Of a stretch of DNA of 64,000 bases, positions 53,416-64,000 are shown piece by piece. The translations under genes and the position numbers were made by a program. Position 1 is the stretch's first letter, and each line of letters opens with the position of its first letter. Origin of the DNA: Babylonia areolata (Eukaryota; Mollusca; Gastropoda; Neogastropoda; Buccinidae); the NCBI RefSeq assembly GCF_041734735.1, contig NC_134899.1, positions 843,638 to 907,637 on the forward strand, written 5' to 3'. The notes under the pieces were generated by a model that made no database searches, was not told the origin of the DNA, and saw only the letters and a program-made list of their open reading frames with translations.

Positions 53416-53514
53416 TTAACACCTGTAAAAGAGCCCTTTGTAACCAGACAGTTATCCTGGAAACATTCTAATGTTTGGTGATCACACAGTATATATGCAT
53501 GTAGTATTTTGTAG

Positions 53515-55135
53515 GTGATGACTTTAGGATCCAAGGTGTAGGTGAAGGTAGTATCAGTGTAGTCCTCTTTGAGCTCAGCCACACTGATTGCTGACCAGGA
53601 TCCTAGGTGAAGGTGGTATCAGTGTAGTCCTCTTTGAGCTCAGCCACACTGATTGCTGACCAGGATCCTAGGTGAAGGTGGTATCAGTGTAGTCCTCTTT
53701 GAGCTCAGCCACACTGATTGCTGGCCAGGATCCAAGGTGAAGGTGAAGGTGGTATCAGTGTAGTCCTCTTTGAGCTCAGCCACACTGATTGCTGACCAGG
53801 ATCCTAGGTGAAGGTGGTATCAGTGTAGTCCTCTTTGAGCTCAGCCACACTGATTGCTGACCAGGATCCAAGGTGAAGGTGGTATCAGTGTAGTCCTCTT
53901 TGAGCTCAGCCACACTGATTGCTGGCCAGGATCCTAGGTGAAGGAGGTATCAGTGTAGTCCTCTTTGAGCTCAGCCACACTGATTGCTGGCCAGGATCCT
54001 AGGTGAAGGTGAAGGTGATGTCAGTGTAGTCCTCTTTGAGCTCAGCCACACTGATTGCTGGCCAGGATCCAAGGTGAAGGTGAAGGTGGTATCAGTGTCG
54101 TCCTCTTTGAGCTCAGCCACACTGATTGCTGACCAGGATCCAAGGTGAAGGTGGTATCAGTGTAGTCCTCTTTGAGCTCAGCCACACTGATTGCTGGCCA
54201 GGATCCTAGGTGAAGGTGGTATCAGTGTCGTCCTCTTTGAGCTCAGCCACACTGATTGCTGGCCAGGATCCTAGGTGAAGGTGAAGGTGGTATCAGTGTA
54301 GTCCTCTTTGAGCTCAGCCACACTGATTGCTGGCCAGGATCCTAGGTGAAGGTGGTATCAGTATCGTCCTCTTTGAGCTCAGCCACACTGATTGCTGGCC
54401 AGGATCCTAGGTGAAGGTGGTATCAGTGTAGTCCTCTTTGAGCTCAGCCACACTGATTGCTGGCCAGGATCCTAGGTGAAGGTGGTATCAGTGTAGTCCT
54501 CTTTGAGCTCAGCCACACTGATTGCTGGCCAGGATCCAAGGTGAAGGTGGTATCAGTGTAGTCCTCTTTGAGTTCAGGCACACTGATTGCTGGCCAGGAT
54601 CCTAGGTGAAGGTGGTATCAGTGTAGTCCTCTTTGAGCTCAGCCACACTGATTGCTGGCCAGGATCCAAGGTGAAGGTGAAGGTGGTATCAGTGTAGTCC
54701 TCTTTGAGCTCAGCCACACTGATTGCTGGCCAGGATCCTAGGTGAAGGTGGTATCAGTGTAGTCCTCTTTGAGCTCAGCCACACTGATTGCTGGCCAGGA
54801 TCCTAGGTGAAGGTGGTATCAGTGTAGTCCTCTTTGAGCTCAGCCACACTGATTGCTGGCCAGGATCCTAGGTGAAGGTGAAGGTGATGTCAGTGTAGTC
54901 CTCTTTGAGCTCAGCCACACTGATTGCTGGCCAGGATCCTAGGTGAAGGTGGTATCAGTGTAGTCCTCTTTGAGCTCAGCCACACTGATTGCTGGCCAGG
55001 ATCCTAGGTGAAGGTGGTATCAGTGTAGTCCTCTTTGAGTTCAGGCACACTGATTGCTGGCCAGGATCCTAGGTGAAGGTGGTATCAGTGTCGTCCTCTT
55101 TGAGTTCAGGCACACTGATTGCTGGCCAGTCTGAC
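53515..55135. repeat. Minisatellite, 65 bp, ~25 copies, intron 2
   Basis: The core is TCCTCTTTGAGCTCAGCCAC followed by ACTGATTGCTGGCCAGGATC. An optional GAAGGT duplication near GGTGAAGGTGG makes longer copies. It does not touch an exon. Confidence 0.95.
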
Positions 55136-55351
55136 GCCAGATCAGCAGTCTTCTGCAGTGGCTGCAGGGGAATGTCTGGTCTGTGGTGGGTTCAGACTGT
55201 CAATGTATATTTATATGATTATGCACAACATTAGATCTGTGTATATTTATGGGATAATGTACATTAATAGATCCATTTATATTCATATGATTAATCTAAA
55301 TATCTCTAAATATAAATATTCATTCACTTCTGCTTTTTTCTGTTCTTTTTT

Positions 55352-55459
55352 CTCAAGGCCTGACTAAGTGCTTTGGGTTACACTGCTGGTCAGACATCTG
55401 CTTGGCAGATGTGGTGTAGCGTATATGGATTTGTCTGAACACAGCAACGCCTCCTTGAG
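55352..55459 (+). repeat. Dispersed repeat family, copy 3 (inverted)
   Basis: Reverse complement of the repeat at 44715 and 53064: it starts CTCAAGGCCTGACTAAG and ends GCCTCCTTGAG, followed by a TATTGATACTGATAC tail. That tail supports the plus strand as its sense orientation. The following stretch 55460-55768 is unique intron DNA. Confidence 0.8.
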
Positions 55460-55768
55460 CTATTGATACTGATACTCATATGGTTATGCCCAAATTCTTA
55501 AAACAATGGCCCCATTTTCATTCAAGCTTAACAGAAATATTAAAAGAACTGATATTTTCACACACAAACTGTATTCCATATAAAGAACAAAAAGAACTGA
55601 ATAATGGGGGTGCCATATTTTCTTTTCCATTTTTCTTTCTTTTCAAGTGCTACTGGATTAATATGGGTGGTGTTTTAAGCCCTGACAATGCCATATGTCA
55701 TCAGCTGGGCTATTAGCAACAGTTATACTAGCTGTAGATTATTGAATACTTGTTCAAATCGTGTACAG

Positions 55769-56033
55769 ATACCTGTTAACGAGGGCAGCACAGACTACCT
55801 GGGAGCAAAACCCATCCACTGGGCGTCAGGTCAAGGTCACATCGCAGTGGTGGACGTGTTGATGCAGGCAGGAGTTTCCGTGGACACCACTGACAACAAA
55901 GGCTTCACGCCGCTCATTGTGGCCTGTCAGTACAGGCAGACAACTCTGGTGGGCTACTTGCTGGGGAAAGGGGTGCGACTCCAGCTGACTGATCATGATG
56001 GGGACACCGCTCTTCACTGGGCTGCCTTCAAAG
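55769..56033 (+). CDS. Ankyrin-DHHC exon 3 (ankyrin repeats 2-4)
   Basis: It encodes residues 58-145 plus one base. Repeat motifs are AKPIHWASGQGHIAVVDVLM, GFTPLIVACQYRQTTLVGYL and the start of GDTALHWAAFKG. The acceptor is GTGTACAG and the donor AAAG-GTCAGG. The strong codon-level ankyrin pattern makes this the most secure exon of the gene. Confidence 0.95.
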
Positions 56034-57010
56034 GTCAGGGGGTCAGTTTCTGGAGGTTTTCAGTTAGGTTGAGGGGGTCTTCAGTTAGGTTGAGGGGGTC
56101 TTCAGTTAGGTTGAGGGGGTCAGTTTCTGGAGGTTTTCAGTTAGGTTGAGGGGGTCTTCAGTTTGGTTGAGGCGGTCTTCAGTTAGGTTGAGGGGGTCAG
56201 TTTCTGGAGGTTTTCAGTTAGGTTGAGGGGGTCTTCAGTTTGGTTGAGGGGGTCAGTTTGTGGAAGTTTCCAGTTAGGTTGAGGGGGTCTTCAGTTAGGT
56301 TGAGGGGGTCATTTTGTGGAGGTCTTCAGTTAGGTTCAGGGGGTCAGTTTGTGGAGTCTTCAGTTAGTTTGAGGGGGTCAGTTTGTGGAGGTCTTCAGTT
56401 AGGTTGAGGGGGTCTTCAGTTAGGTTGAGGGGGTCTTTTTGTGGAGGTTTTCAGTTAGGTTGAGGGGATCTTTTTGTGGAGGTTTTCAGTTAGGTTGAGG
56501 GGATCTTTTTGTGGAGGTTTTCAGTTAGGTTGAGGGGGTCTTCAGTTTGGTTGAGGGGGTCAGTTTGTGGAAGTTTCCAGTTAGGTTGAGGGGGTCTTCA
56601 GTTAGGTTGAGGGGGTCATTTTGTGGAGGTCTTCAGTTAGGTTGAGGGGGTCAGTTTGTGGAGGTCTTCAGTTAGTTTGAGGGGGTCAGTTTGTGGAGGT
56701 CTTCAGTTAGGTTGAGGGGGTCTTCAGTTAGGTTGAGGGGGTCTTTTTGTGGAGGTTTTCAGTTAGGTTGAGGGGGTCTTTTTGTGGAGGTTTTCAGTTA
56801 GGTTAAGGGGGTCTTTTTGTGGAGGTCTTTAGTTAGGTTGAGGGGGTCTTTTTGGGAGGTCTTCAGTTAGGTTGAGGGGGTCTTTTTGTGGAGGTTTTCA
56901 GTTAGGTTGAGGGGGTCTTTTTGTGGAGGTCTTCAGTTAGGTTGAGGGGGTCTTCAGTTTGGTTGAGGGGGTCAGTTTGTGGAAGTTTCCAGTTAGGTTC
57001 AAGGGGTGGA
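56034..57010 (+). repeat. Minisatellite, 21 bp with ~35 bp variants, starting at the exon 3 donor
   Basis: Copies of TTCAGTTAGGTTGAGGGGGT, some with an AGTTTGTGGAGGTC extension. The array starts in the donor itself (CTTCAAAG then GTCAGGGGGTCAG). The monomer looks like a modified version of that junction, but the match is weak. Confidence 0.92.
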
Positions 57011-57014
57011 AAAT

Positions 57015-57480
57015 AACAATTCTCCAAAATTCAATGACGTTTCACCCTGCAGTGTACCATTTTACTTTATGCTGATGATCTGGTTATCTTATCTTTAACA
57101 GGAACAGGATTACAACAAAATGATATAATTTGGGGTGTAGGTATGATTATCTTGTCAAACCGGATGATTCTTTTGATTTAGCACATCTTTTTGATGACTG
57201 CTTATCGAATGTTTCTACATGAAAAAATACACATTAAATTCTGTAAGCAAATACTTGGAGTACACAAAATGTCTGTGGTGCTGCCTGTGTTACGTAAATT
57301 GGGTAGATTCCCAGTAAGTTTTAAATTGATATGCCAGATTTGTTTATGAATGCTGTTCCAATTTATGACAATAATTGATTAATTAATTGTTTATTTAACT
57401 AGTCATTTATTTACCATTGTACTTGTGTCTGATAAACCTTAAGGTTTCATGACATTAAAATTTATTCTATTCTATTTTGT
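57015..57480 (+). mobile_element. LINE fragment with RT catalytic box, intron 3
   Basis: The plus strand encodes LLYADDLVILSLTGTGLQQN at about 57065-57125, with the Tyr-Ala-Asp-Asp catalytic box. After a gap it encodes KFCKQILGVHKMSVVLPVLR at about 57235-57300, the conserved region near the LINE C-terminus. The part between is deleted. The 3' end reads CATTAAAATTTATTCTATTC, a tail typical of such elements, followed by a (CA)n run. This is a third LINE type in the window. Confidence 0.75.
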
Positions 57481-57482
57481 TC

Positions 57483-57506
57483 TAGTCACACACACACAGA
57501 CACACA

Positions 57507-57592
<86 letters not shown>
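57483..57592. repeat. (CA)n microsatellite
   Basis: About 50 CA units, slightly impure at the left end (CACACAGACACACAGA). It directly follows the LINE tail and may have grown from it. Confidence 0.95.
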
Positions 57593-57593
<1 letters not shown>

Positions 57594-57651
57594 CCCCCAT
57601 AAACATCTACTTCATGGCAATCACTTTTTCACTGCAGACAAAAAAGGAGAA

Positions 57652-58055
57652 AAAGACAATCCATGAATCACTTGTGTTCAAATCATTCCAGGTCACTCAG
57701 AGTTGATAATCCATGAATCACTTGTGTTCAAATCATTCCAGGTCACTCAGAGTTGATAATCCATGAATCACTTGTGTTCAAATCATTCCAGGTCACTCAG
57801 AGTTGATAATCCATGAATCACTTGTGTTCAAATCATTCCAGGTCACTCAGAGTTGATAATCCATGAATCACTTGTGTTCAAATCATTCCAGGTCACTCAG
57901 AGTTGATAATCCATGAATCACTTGTGTTCAAATCATTCCAGGTCACTCAGAGTTGATAATCCATGAATCACTTGTGTTCAAATCATTCCAGGTCACTCAG
58001 AGTTGATAATCCATGAATCACTTGTGTTCAAATCATTCCAGGTCACTCAGAGTTG
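57652..58055. repeat. Minisatellite, 50 bp, 8 identical copies
   Basis: Eight copies with the core ATCACTTGTGTTCAAATCAT followed by TCCAGGTCACTCAGAGTTGATAA. I see no substitutions between copies, so this block looks recently amplified. It shares CCAGGTCACTCAGAGTTGAT with the next array. Confidence 0.95.
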
Positions 58056-59433
58056 ATAATCCATGAAGCAGTGGTGATGTCAGTCCAGGTCACTCAGAGT
58101 TGATAATCCATGAAGCAGTGGTGTTGATGTCACTCAGAGTTGATAATCCATGAAGCAGTGGTGATGTCACTCAGGTCACTCAGAGTTGATAATCCATGAA
58201 GCAGTGGTGTTGATGTCACTCAGAGTTGATAATCCATGAAGCAGTGGTGGTGATGTCACTCAGGTCACTCAGAGTTGATAATCCATGAAGCAGTGGTGTT
58301 GATGTCACTCCAGGTCACTCAGAGTTGATAATCCATGAAGCAGTGGTGTTGATGTCACTCAGAGTTGATAATCCATGAAGCAGTGGTGATGTCACTCAGA
58401 GTTGATAATCCATGAAGCAGTGGTGATGTCACTCAGGTCACTCAGAGTTGATAATCCATGAAGCAGTGGTGTTGATGTCACTCAGAGTTGATAATCCATG
58501 AAGCAGTGGTGTTGATGTCACTCAGAGTTGATAATCCATGAAGCAGTGGTGATGTCACTCAGAGTTGATAATCCATGAAGCAGTGGTGATGTCACTCAGG
58601 TCACTCAGAGTTGATAATCCATGAAGCAGTGGTGTTGATGTCACTCAGAGTTGATAATCCATGAAGCAGTGTTGATGTCACTCAGAGTTGATAATCCATG
58701 AAGCAGTGGTGTTGATGTCACTCAGAGTTGATAATCCATGAAGCAGTGGTGATGTCACTCCAGGTCACTCAGAGTTGATAATCCATGAAGCAGTGGTGTT
58801 GATGTCACTTCAGGTCACTCAGAGTTGATAATCCATGAAGCAGTGGTGATGTCACTCCAGGTCACTCAGAGTTGATAATCCATGAAGCAGTGTTGATGTC
58901 ACTCAGAGTTGATAATCCATGAAGCAGTGGTGTTGATGTCACTCCAGGTCACTCAGAGTTGATAATCCATGAAGCAGTGGTGTTGATGTCACTCAGAGTT
59001 GATAATCCATGAAGCAGTGTTGATGTCACTCAGGTCACTCAGAGTTGATAATCCATGAAGCAGTGGTGTTGATGTCACTCCAGGTCACTCAGAGTTGATA
59101 ATCCATGAAGCAGTGTTGATGTCACTCAGAGTTGATAATCCATGAAGCAGTGGTGTTGATGTCACTCCAGGTCACTCAGAGTTGATAATCCATGAAGCAG
59201 TGTTGATGTCATTCAGAGTTGATAGTCCATGAAGCAGTGGTGTTGATGTCACTCCAGGTCACTCAGAGTTGATAATCCATGAAGCAGTGTTGATGTCACT
59301 CAGAGTTGATAATCCATGAAGCAGTGGTGTTGATGTCATTCAGAGTTGATAATCCATGAAGCAGTGGTGTTGATGTCATTCAGGTCACTCAGAGTTGATA
59401 ATCCATGAAGCAGTGGTGTTGATGTCACTCCAG
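58056..59433 (+). repeat. Minisatellite, ~38-49 bp, copying the exon 4 acceptor
   Basis: About 33 copies with TTGATAATCCATGAAGCAGT and GGTGTTGATGTCACTCAGAG, with or without an extra CCAGGTCACT. The true junction reads CACTCCAG then GTCACTCGGAGTTGCT; the monomer has CACTCCAG then GTCACTCAGAGTTGAT, so 14 of the first 16 exon bases match. The array ends at the exon. Confidence 0.93.
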
Positions 59434-59567
59434 GTCACTCGGAGTTGCTGCCGCTGCTGATGTACTGTGGGATTGCCCCGGGGCAAAAGGACCAGCACGG
59501 ACAGACTGCCCTGCACCTGGCCTGCATCAGTGGGGACCTGCCCACCGTGAAGGAGCTGTGCCGGCAG
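59434..59567 (+). CDS. Ankyrin-DHHC exon 4 (ankyrin repeats 4-5)
   Basis: It encodes residues 147-190, from HSELLPLLMYCGIAPGQKDQ through HGQTALHLACISGDLPTVKE to LCRQ. Two bases at its start complete Gly146. The acceptor is CTCCAG and the donor CAG-GTCTGT in phase 0. The frame stays open through the whole following intron. Confidence 0.93.
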
Positions 59568-59589
59568 GTCTGTTCATTGCTGACGGACA

Positions 59590-60040
59590 TCTTGCTGTCA
59601 TTGTCATCGTCATCACCGTCATCATCACTCCCACCACCGCCACCACCATCATCATCATCATCATTATCATACCCACCACCACCATCATCATCATCATCAT
59701 CATCATTATCACCCCAACCCAATAACTTCCACCTCAACCACCACCACCACCATCATCACCACCCTCACCTCCACCACAACCGCCACCATCACTACCACCA
59801 TCATCACCACCACCATCATCATCATTATCACCCCAACCCCATCACTTCCACCAACACAACCATCATCATCATCATTATCATCATTATTACCCCCACCACC
59901 ACTACCTCCACCACCACCACCATCATCATCACCACCACCACCACCACCACCACCATCATCATCACCACCACCACTACCACTATCATCATCACCACCACCA
60001 CCACCACCATCATCATCATCATTATCATCATCATCATCAT
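59590..60040. repeat. CAT/CAC trinucleotide-rich tract, intron 4
   Basis: A degenerate run of TCA, CCA and TCAT units with short unique words (CCCCAACCCAATAACTTCCA) repeated twice. Low complexity keeps several frames open on both strands. Confidence 0.9.
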
Positions 60041-61245
60041 GACCAGTGTCCTGATGACCAGTGTCACCATGATGACCAGTGTCCTGATGACCAGTGTCCT
60101 GATGACCAGTGTCACCATGATGACCAGTGTCAGCATGATGACCAGTGTCCTGATGACCAGTGTCACCATGATGACCAGTGTCCTGATGACCAGTGTCAGC
60201 ATGATGACCAGTGTCACCATGATGACCAGTGTCACCATGATGACCAGTGTCCTGATGACCAGTGTCACCATGATGACCAGTGTCACCATGATGACCAGTG
60301 TCCTGATGACCAGTGTCACCATGATGACCAGTGTCCTGATGACCAGTGTCCTGATGACCAGTGTCACCATGATGACCAGTGTCACCATGATGACCAGTGT
60401 CCTGATGACCAGTGGCCTGATGACCAGTGTCACCATGATGACCAGTGGCCTGATGACCAGTGTCACCATGATGACCAGTGTCACCATGATGACCAGTGTC
60501 CTGATGACCAGTGTCCTGATGACCAGTGTCACCATGATGACCAGTGTCACCATGATGACCAGTGTCATGATGACCAGTGTCATGTTGACCAGTGTCATGA
60601 TGAGTAGTGTCACCATGATGACCATTGTCCTGATGACCATTGTCCTGATGACCAGTGTCACCATGATGACCGGTGTCCTGATGACCAGTGTCAGCATGAT
60701 GACCAGTGTCAGCATGATGACCAGTGTCCTGATGACCAGTGTCCTGATGACCAGTGTCACCATGATGACCAGTGTCCTGATGACCAGTGTCAGCATGATG
60801 ACCAGTGTCCTGATGACCAGTGTCAGCATGATGACCAGTGTCAGCATGATGACCAGTGTCCTGATGACCAGTGTCACCATGATGACCAGTGTCCTGATGA
60901 CCAGTGTCCTGATGACCAGTGTCACCATGATGACCAGTGTCCTGATGACCAGTGGCCTGATGACCAGTGTCACCATGATGACCAGTGGCCTGATGACCAG
61001 TGTCACCATGATGACCAGTGTCACCATGATGACCAGTGTCCTGATGACCAGTGTCAGCATGATGACCAGTGTCAGCATGATGACCAGTGTCCTGATGACC
61101 AGTGTCCTGATGACCAGTGTCAGCATGATGACCAGTGTCCTGATGACCAGTGTCAGCATGATGACCAGTGTCAGCATGATGACCAGTGTCCTGATGACCA
61201 GTGTCAGCATGATGACCAGTGTCCTGATGACCAGTGTCCTGATGC
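60040..61245. repeat. Minisatellite, 15/18 bp, ~73 units, intron 4
   Basis: Units of GATGACCAGTGTCCT (15 bp) and GATGACCAGTGTCACCAT or GATGACCAGTGTCAGCAT (18 bp) in mixed order. All are multiples of three, so frames never close. It ends about 15 bp before the exon 5 acceptor. Confidence 0.95.
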
Positions 61246-61260
61246 CATGTGTGACAACAG

Positions 61261-61400
61261 GGAGTGGCCCTGGACACTGTGGACAACAACGGGAAGACCC
61301 CCCTGATGTTGGCCATAGGGAGGAAACACGACACAGTGGTCAGATACCTGAAGAAGACTGCCCAGATCAGAACCAACTTTCTGCCCAAGGTTAACTTCTG
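61261..61400 (+). CDS. Ankyrin-DHHC exon 5 (ankyrin repeat 6 and linker)
   Basis: It encodes residues 191-236, GVALDTVDNNGKTPLMLAIG then RKHDTVVRYLKK and a basic linker to LPKVNF, plus two bases of Trp237. The acceptor is GACAACAG. I place the donor at CTTCTG-GTCAGT, because joining to exon 6 then gives NFWTIVFGPSG in frame; the earlier AAG-GTTAAC would not keep phase. Confidence 0.9.
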
Positions 61401-61404
61401 GTCA

Positions 61405-62098
61405 GTGTGGCTGTCAGCCTGTCACCTTGTTCTGTCAGTGTGACTGTCAGCCTGTCACCTTGTTCTGTCAGTGTGGCTGTCAGCCTGTCACCTTGTTCTG
61501 TCAGTGTGGCTGTCAGCCTGTCACCTTGTTCTGTCAGTGTGGCTGTCAGCATGTCACCTTGTTCTGTCAGTGTGGCTGTCAGCCTGTCACCTTGTTCTGT
61601 CAGTGTGGCTGTCAGCATGTCACCTTGTTCTGTCAGTGTGACTGTCAGCCTGTCACCTTGTTCTGTCAGTGTGACTGTCAGCATGTCACCTTGTTCTGTC
61701 AGTGTGACTGTCAGCCTGTCACCTTGTTCTGTCAGTGTGACTGTCAGCATGTCACCTTGTTCTGTCAGTGTGACTGTCAGCATGTCACCTTGTTCTGTCA
61801 GTGTGACTGTCAGCCTGTCACCTTGTTCTGTCAGTGTGACTGTCAGCATGTCACCTTGTTCTGTCAGTGTGACTGTCAGCATGTCACCTTGTTCTGTCAG
61901 TGTGACTGTCAGCCTGTCACCTTGTTCTGTCAGTGTGGCTGTCAGCCTGTCACCTTGTTCTGTCAGTGTGACTGTCAGCCTGTCACCTTGTTCTTTCAGT
62001 GTGACTGTCAGCATGTCACCTTGTTCTGTCAGTGTGACTGTCAGCATGTCACCTTGTTCTGTCAGTGTGACTGTCAGCCTGTCACCTTGTTATGTCAC
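61405..62098 (+). repeat. Minisatellite, 33 bp, ~21 copies, starting at the exon 5 donor
   Basis: The core is TCAGTGTGACTGTCAGCCTG followed by TCACCTTGTTCTG. The junction reads CTTCTG then GTCAGTGTGGCTGTCAGCC, while the monomer reads GTTCTG then TCAGTGTGGCTGTCAGCC, so the copies have lost the G of the donor. The 11-codon period gives long false frames. Confidence 0.95.
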
Positions 62099-62999
<901 letters not shown>

Positions 63000-63096
63000 G
63001 ACCATTGTATTTGGCCCGTCCGGCAATTCCAAGGGTCCTCTACTCTTCTTCGTCGTCTGCAGCTGGCTGTGGGGCTATCCCATGTACATCTTTAGG
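63000..63096 (+). CDS. Ankyrin-DHHC exon 6 (first membrane segment)
   Basis: One base completes Trp237, then residues 238-269: TIVFGPSGNSKGP followed by the hydrophobic segment LLFFVVCSWLWGYPMYIF and Arg. This is the linker and first transmembrane helix of a Patsas-type palmitoyltransferase. The acceptor is GTATTTCAG and the donor AGG-GTCAGT. The last 27 coding bases are repeated in every monomer of the array that follows. Confidence 0.92.
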
Positions 63097-64000
63097 GTCA
63101 GTGTTGTGGGGCTATCCCATGTACATCTTTAGGGTCAGTGTTGTGGGGCTATCCCATGTACATCTTTAGGGTCAGTGTTGTGGGGCTATCCCATGTACAT
63201 CTTTAGGGTCAGTGTTGTGGGGCTATCCCATGTACATCTTCAGGGTCAGTGTTGTGGGGCTATCCCATGTACATCTTTAGGGTCAGTGTTGTGGGGCTAT
63301 CCCATGTACATCTTCAGGGTCAGTGTTGTGGGGCTATCCCATGTACATCTTTATGGTCAGTGTTGTTGTGGGGCTATCCCATGTACATCTTTAGGGTCAG
63401 TGTTGTTGTGGGGCTATCCCATGTACATCTTTAGGGTCAGTGTTGTGGGGCTATCCCATGTACATCTTTAGGGTCAGTGTTGTTGTGGGGCTATCCCATG
63501 TACATCTTTAGGGTCAGTGTTGTGGGGCTATCCCATGTACATCTTTAGGGTCAGTGTTGTGGGGCTATCCCATGTACATCTTTAGGGTCAGTGTTGTGGG
63601 GCTATCCCATGTACATCTTCAGGGTCAGTGTTGTGGGGCTATCCCATGTACATCTTCAGGGTCAGTGTTGTTGTGGGGCTATCCCATGTACATCTTTAGG
63701 GTCAGTGTTGTTGTGGGGCTATCCCATGTACATCTTTAGGGTCAGTGTTGTTGTGGGGCTATCCCATGTACATCTTTAGGGTCAGTGTTGTGGGGCTATC
63801 CCATGTACATCTTTAGGGTCAGTGTTGTTGTGGGGCTATCCCATGTACATCTTTAGGGTCAGTGTTGTGGGGCTATCCCATGTACATCTTTAGGGTCAGT
63901 GTTGTTGTGGGGCTATCCCATGTACATCTTTAGGGTCAGTGTTGTTGTGGGGCTATCCCATGTACATCTTTAGGGTCAGTGTTGTTGTGGGGCTATCCCA
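63097..64000 (+). repeat. Minisatellite, 37/40 bp, copying the exon 6 end and donor
   Basis: About 24 copies up to the window edge. Each holds TGGGGCTATCCCATGTACAT then CTTTAGG and GTCAGTGTTG, that is, the last 27 coding bases of exon 6 plus the donor, with only CTTCAGG or CTTTATG as variants. An optional TTG gives 37 or 40 bp, so in-frame multiplication of the coding part is not kept. Confidence 0.97.

Noticed and set aside
53193-53582. Minus-strand frame of 129 codons starting in the 65-bp array
   Set aside because: It crosses from the array into the SINE-like copy; no homology is recognised and it lies in an intron of the plus-strand gene.
59709-61388. Minus-strand frame of 559 codons (Thr-Gly-His repeats)
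   Set aside because: Antisense of the palmitoyltransferase intron 4 array and of exon 5; units of 15 and 18 bp keep every frame open.

Overview
The window looks like nuclear DNA of a marine invertebrate, most likely a gastropod mollusc or another lophotrochozoan. It has spliced genes with GT-AG introns, several non-LTR (LINE) families, and an ankyrin-DHHC acyltransferase of the invertebrate Patsas type. The phylum call is inference; no marker here settles it. By my boundary estimates about two thirds of the window is tandem minisatellite: some 38 arrays with monomers of about 15 to 75 bp. Nearly all the long open frames are artefacts of monomers whose length is a multiple of three.

Real host coding sequence is small and split. 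(1) A complete RBX1 (ROC1) gene lies on the minus strand, 38425..51451, in six exons that join to a 114-residue RING-H2 protein. (2) Starting 371 bp away, head to head, is the first part of an ankyrin-repeat palmitoyltransferase on the plus strand (exons at 51822, 52392, 55769, 59434, 61261 and 63000). Its 269 visible residues hold about six ankyrin repeats and the first membrane segment; the DHHC domain lies beyond the window. (3) Two homologous 30-residue 3'-terminal coding exons on the plus strand, at 7924..8016 and 28312..28404, belong to a gene or gene pair I do not recognise. (4) A weaker internal exon candidate lies at 32407..32470.

Layout: 1-8 kb holds arrays, an old LINE fragment and the first terminal exon; 8-28 kb is array after array, then the second terminal exon; 28-38 kb holds more arrays, a rolling-circle-like insertion and the candidate exon; 38.4-51.5 kb is RBX1, with introns filled by arrays, LINEs and a 136-bp perfect palindrome; 51.8-64 kb is the ankyrin-DHHC gene, with an array in or against every intron.

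The most striking observation is that several arrays begin at a splice junction and their monomer is a copy of that junction, including the edge of the coding exon. Clear cases are the RBX1 exon 4 donor, the donor at 63096, and the acceptors of the exons at 7924, 52392 and 59434. Each intron therefore carries a series of decoy splice sites, up to about 80 by my estimate. Weaker cases are at 56034, 61401 and 28312. This suggests that tandem duplication started at exon edges repeatedly in this locus.
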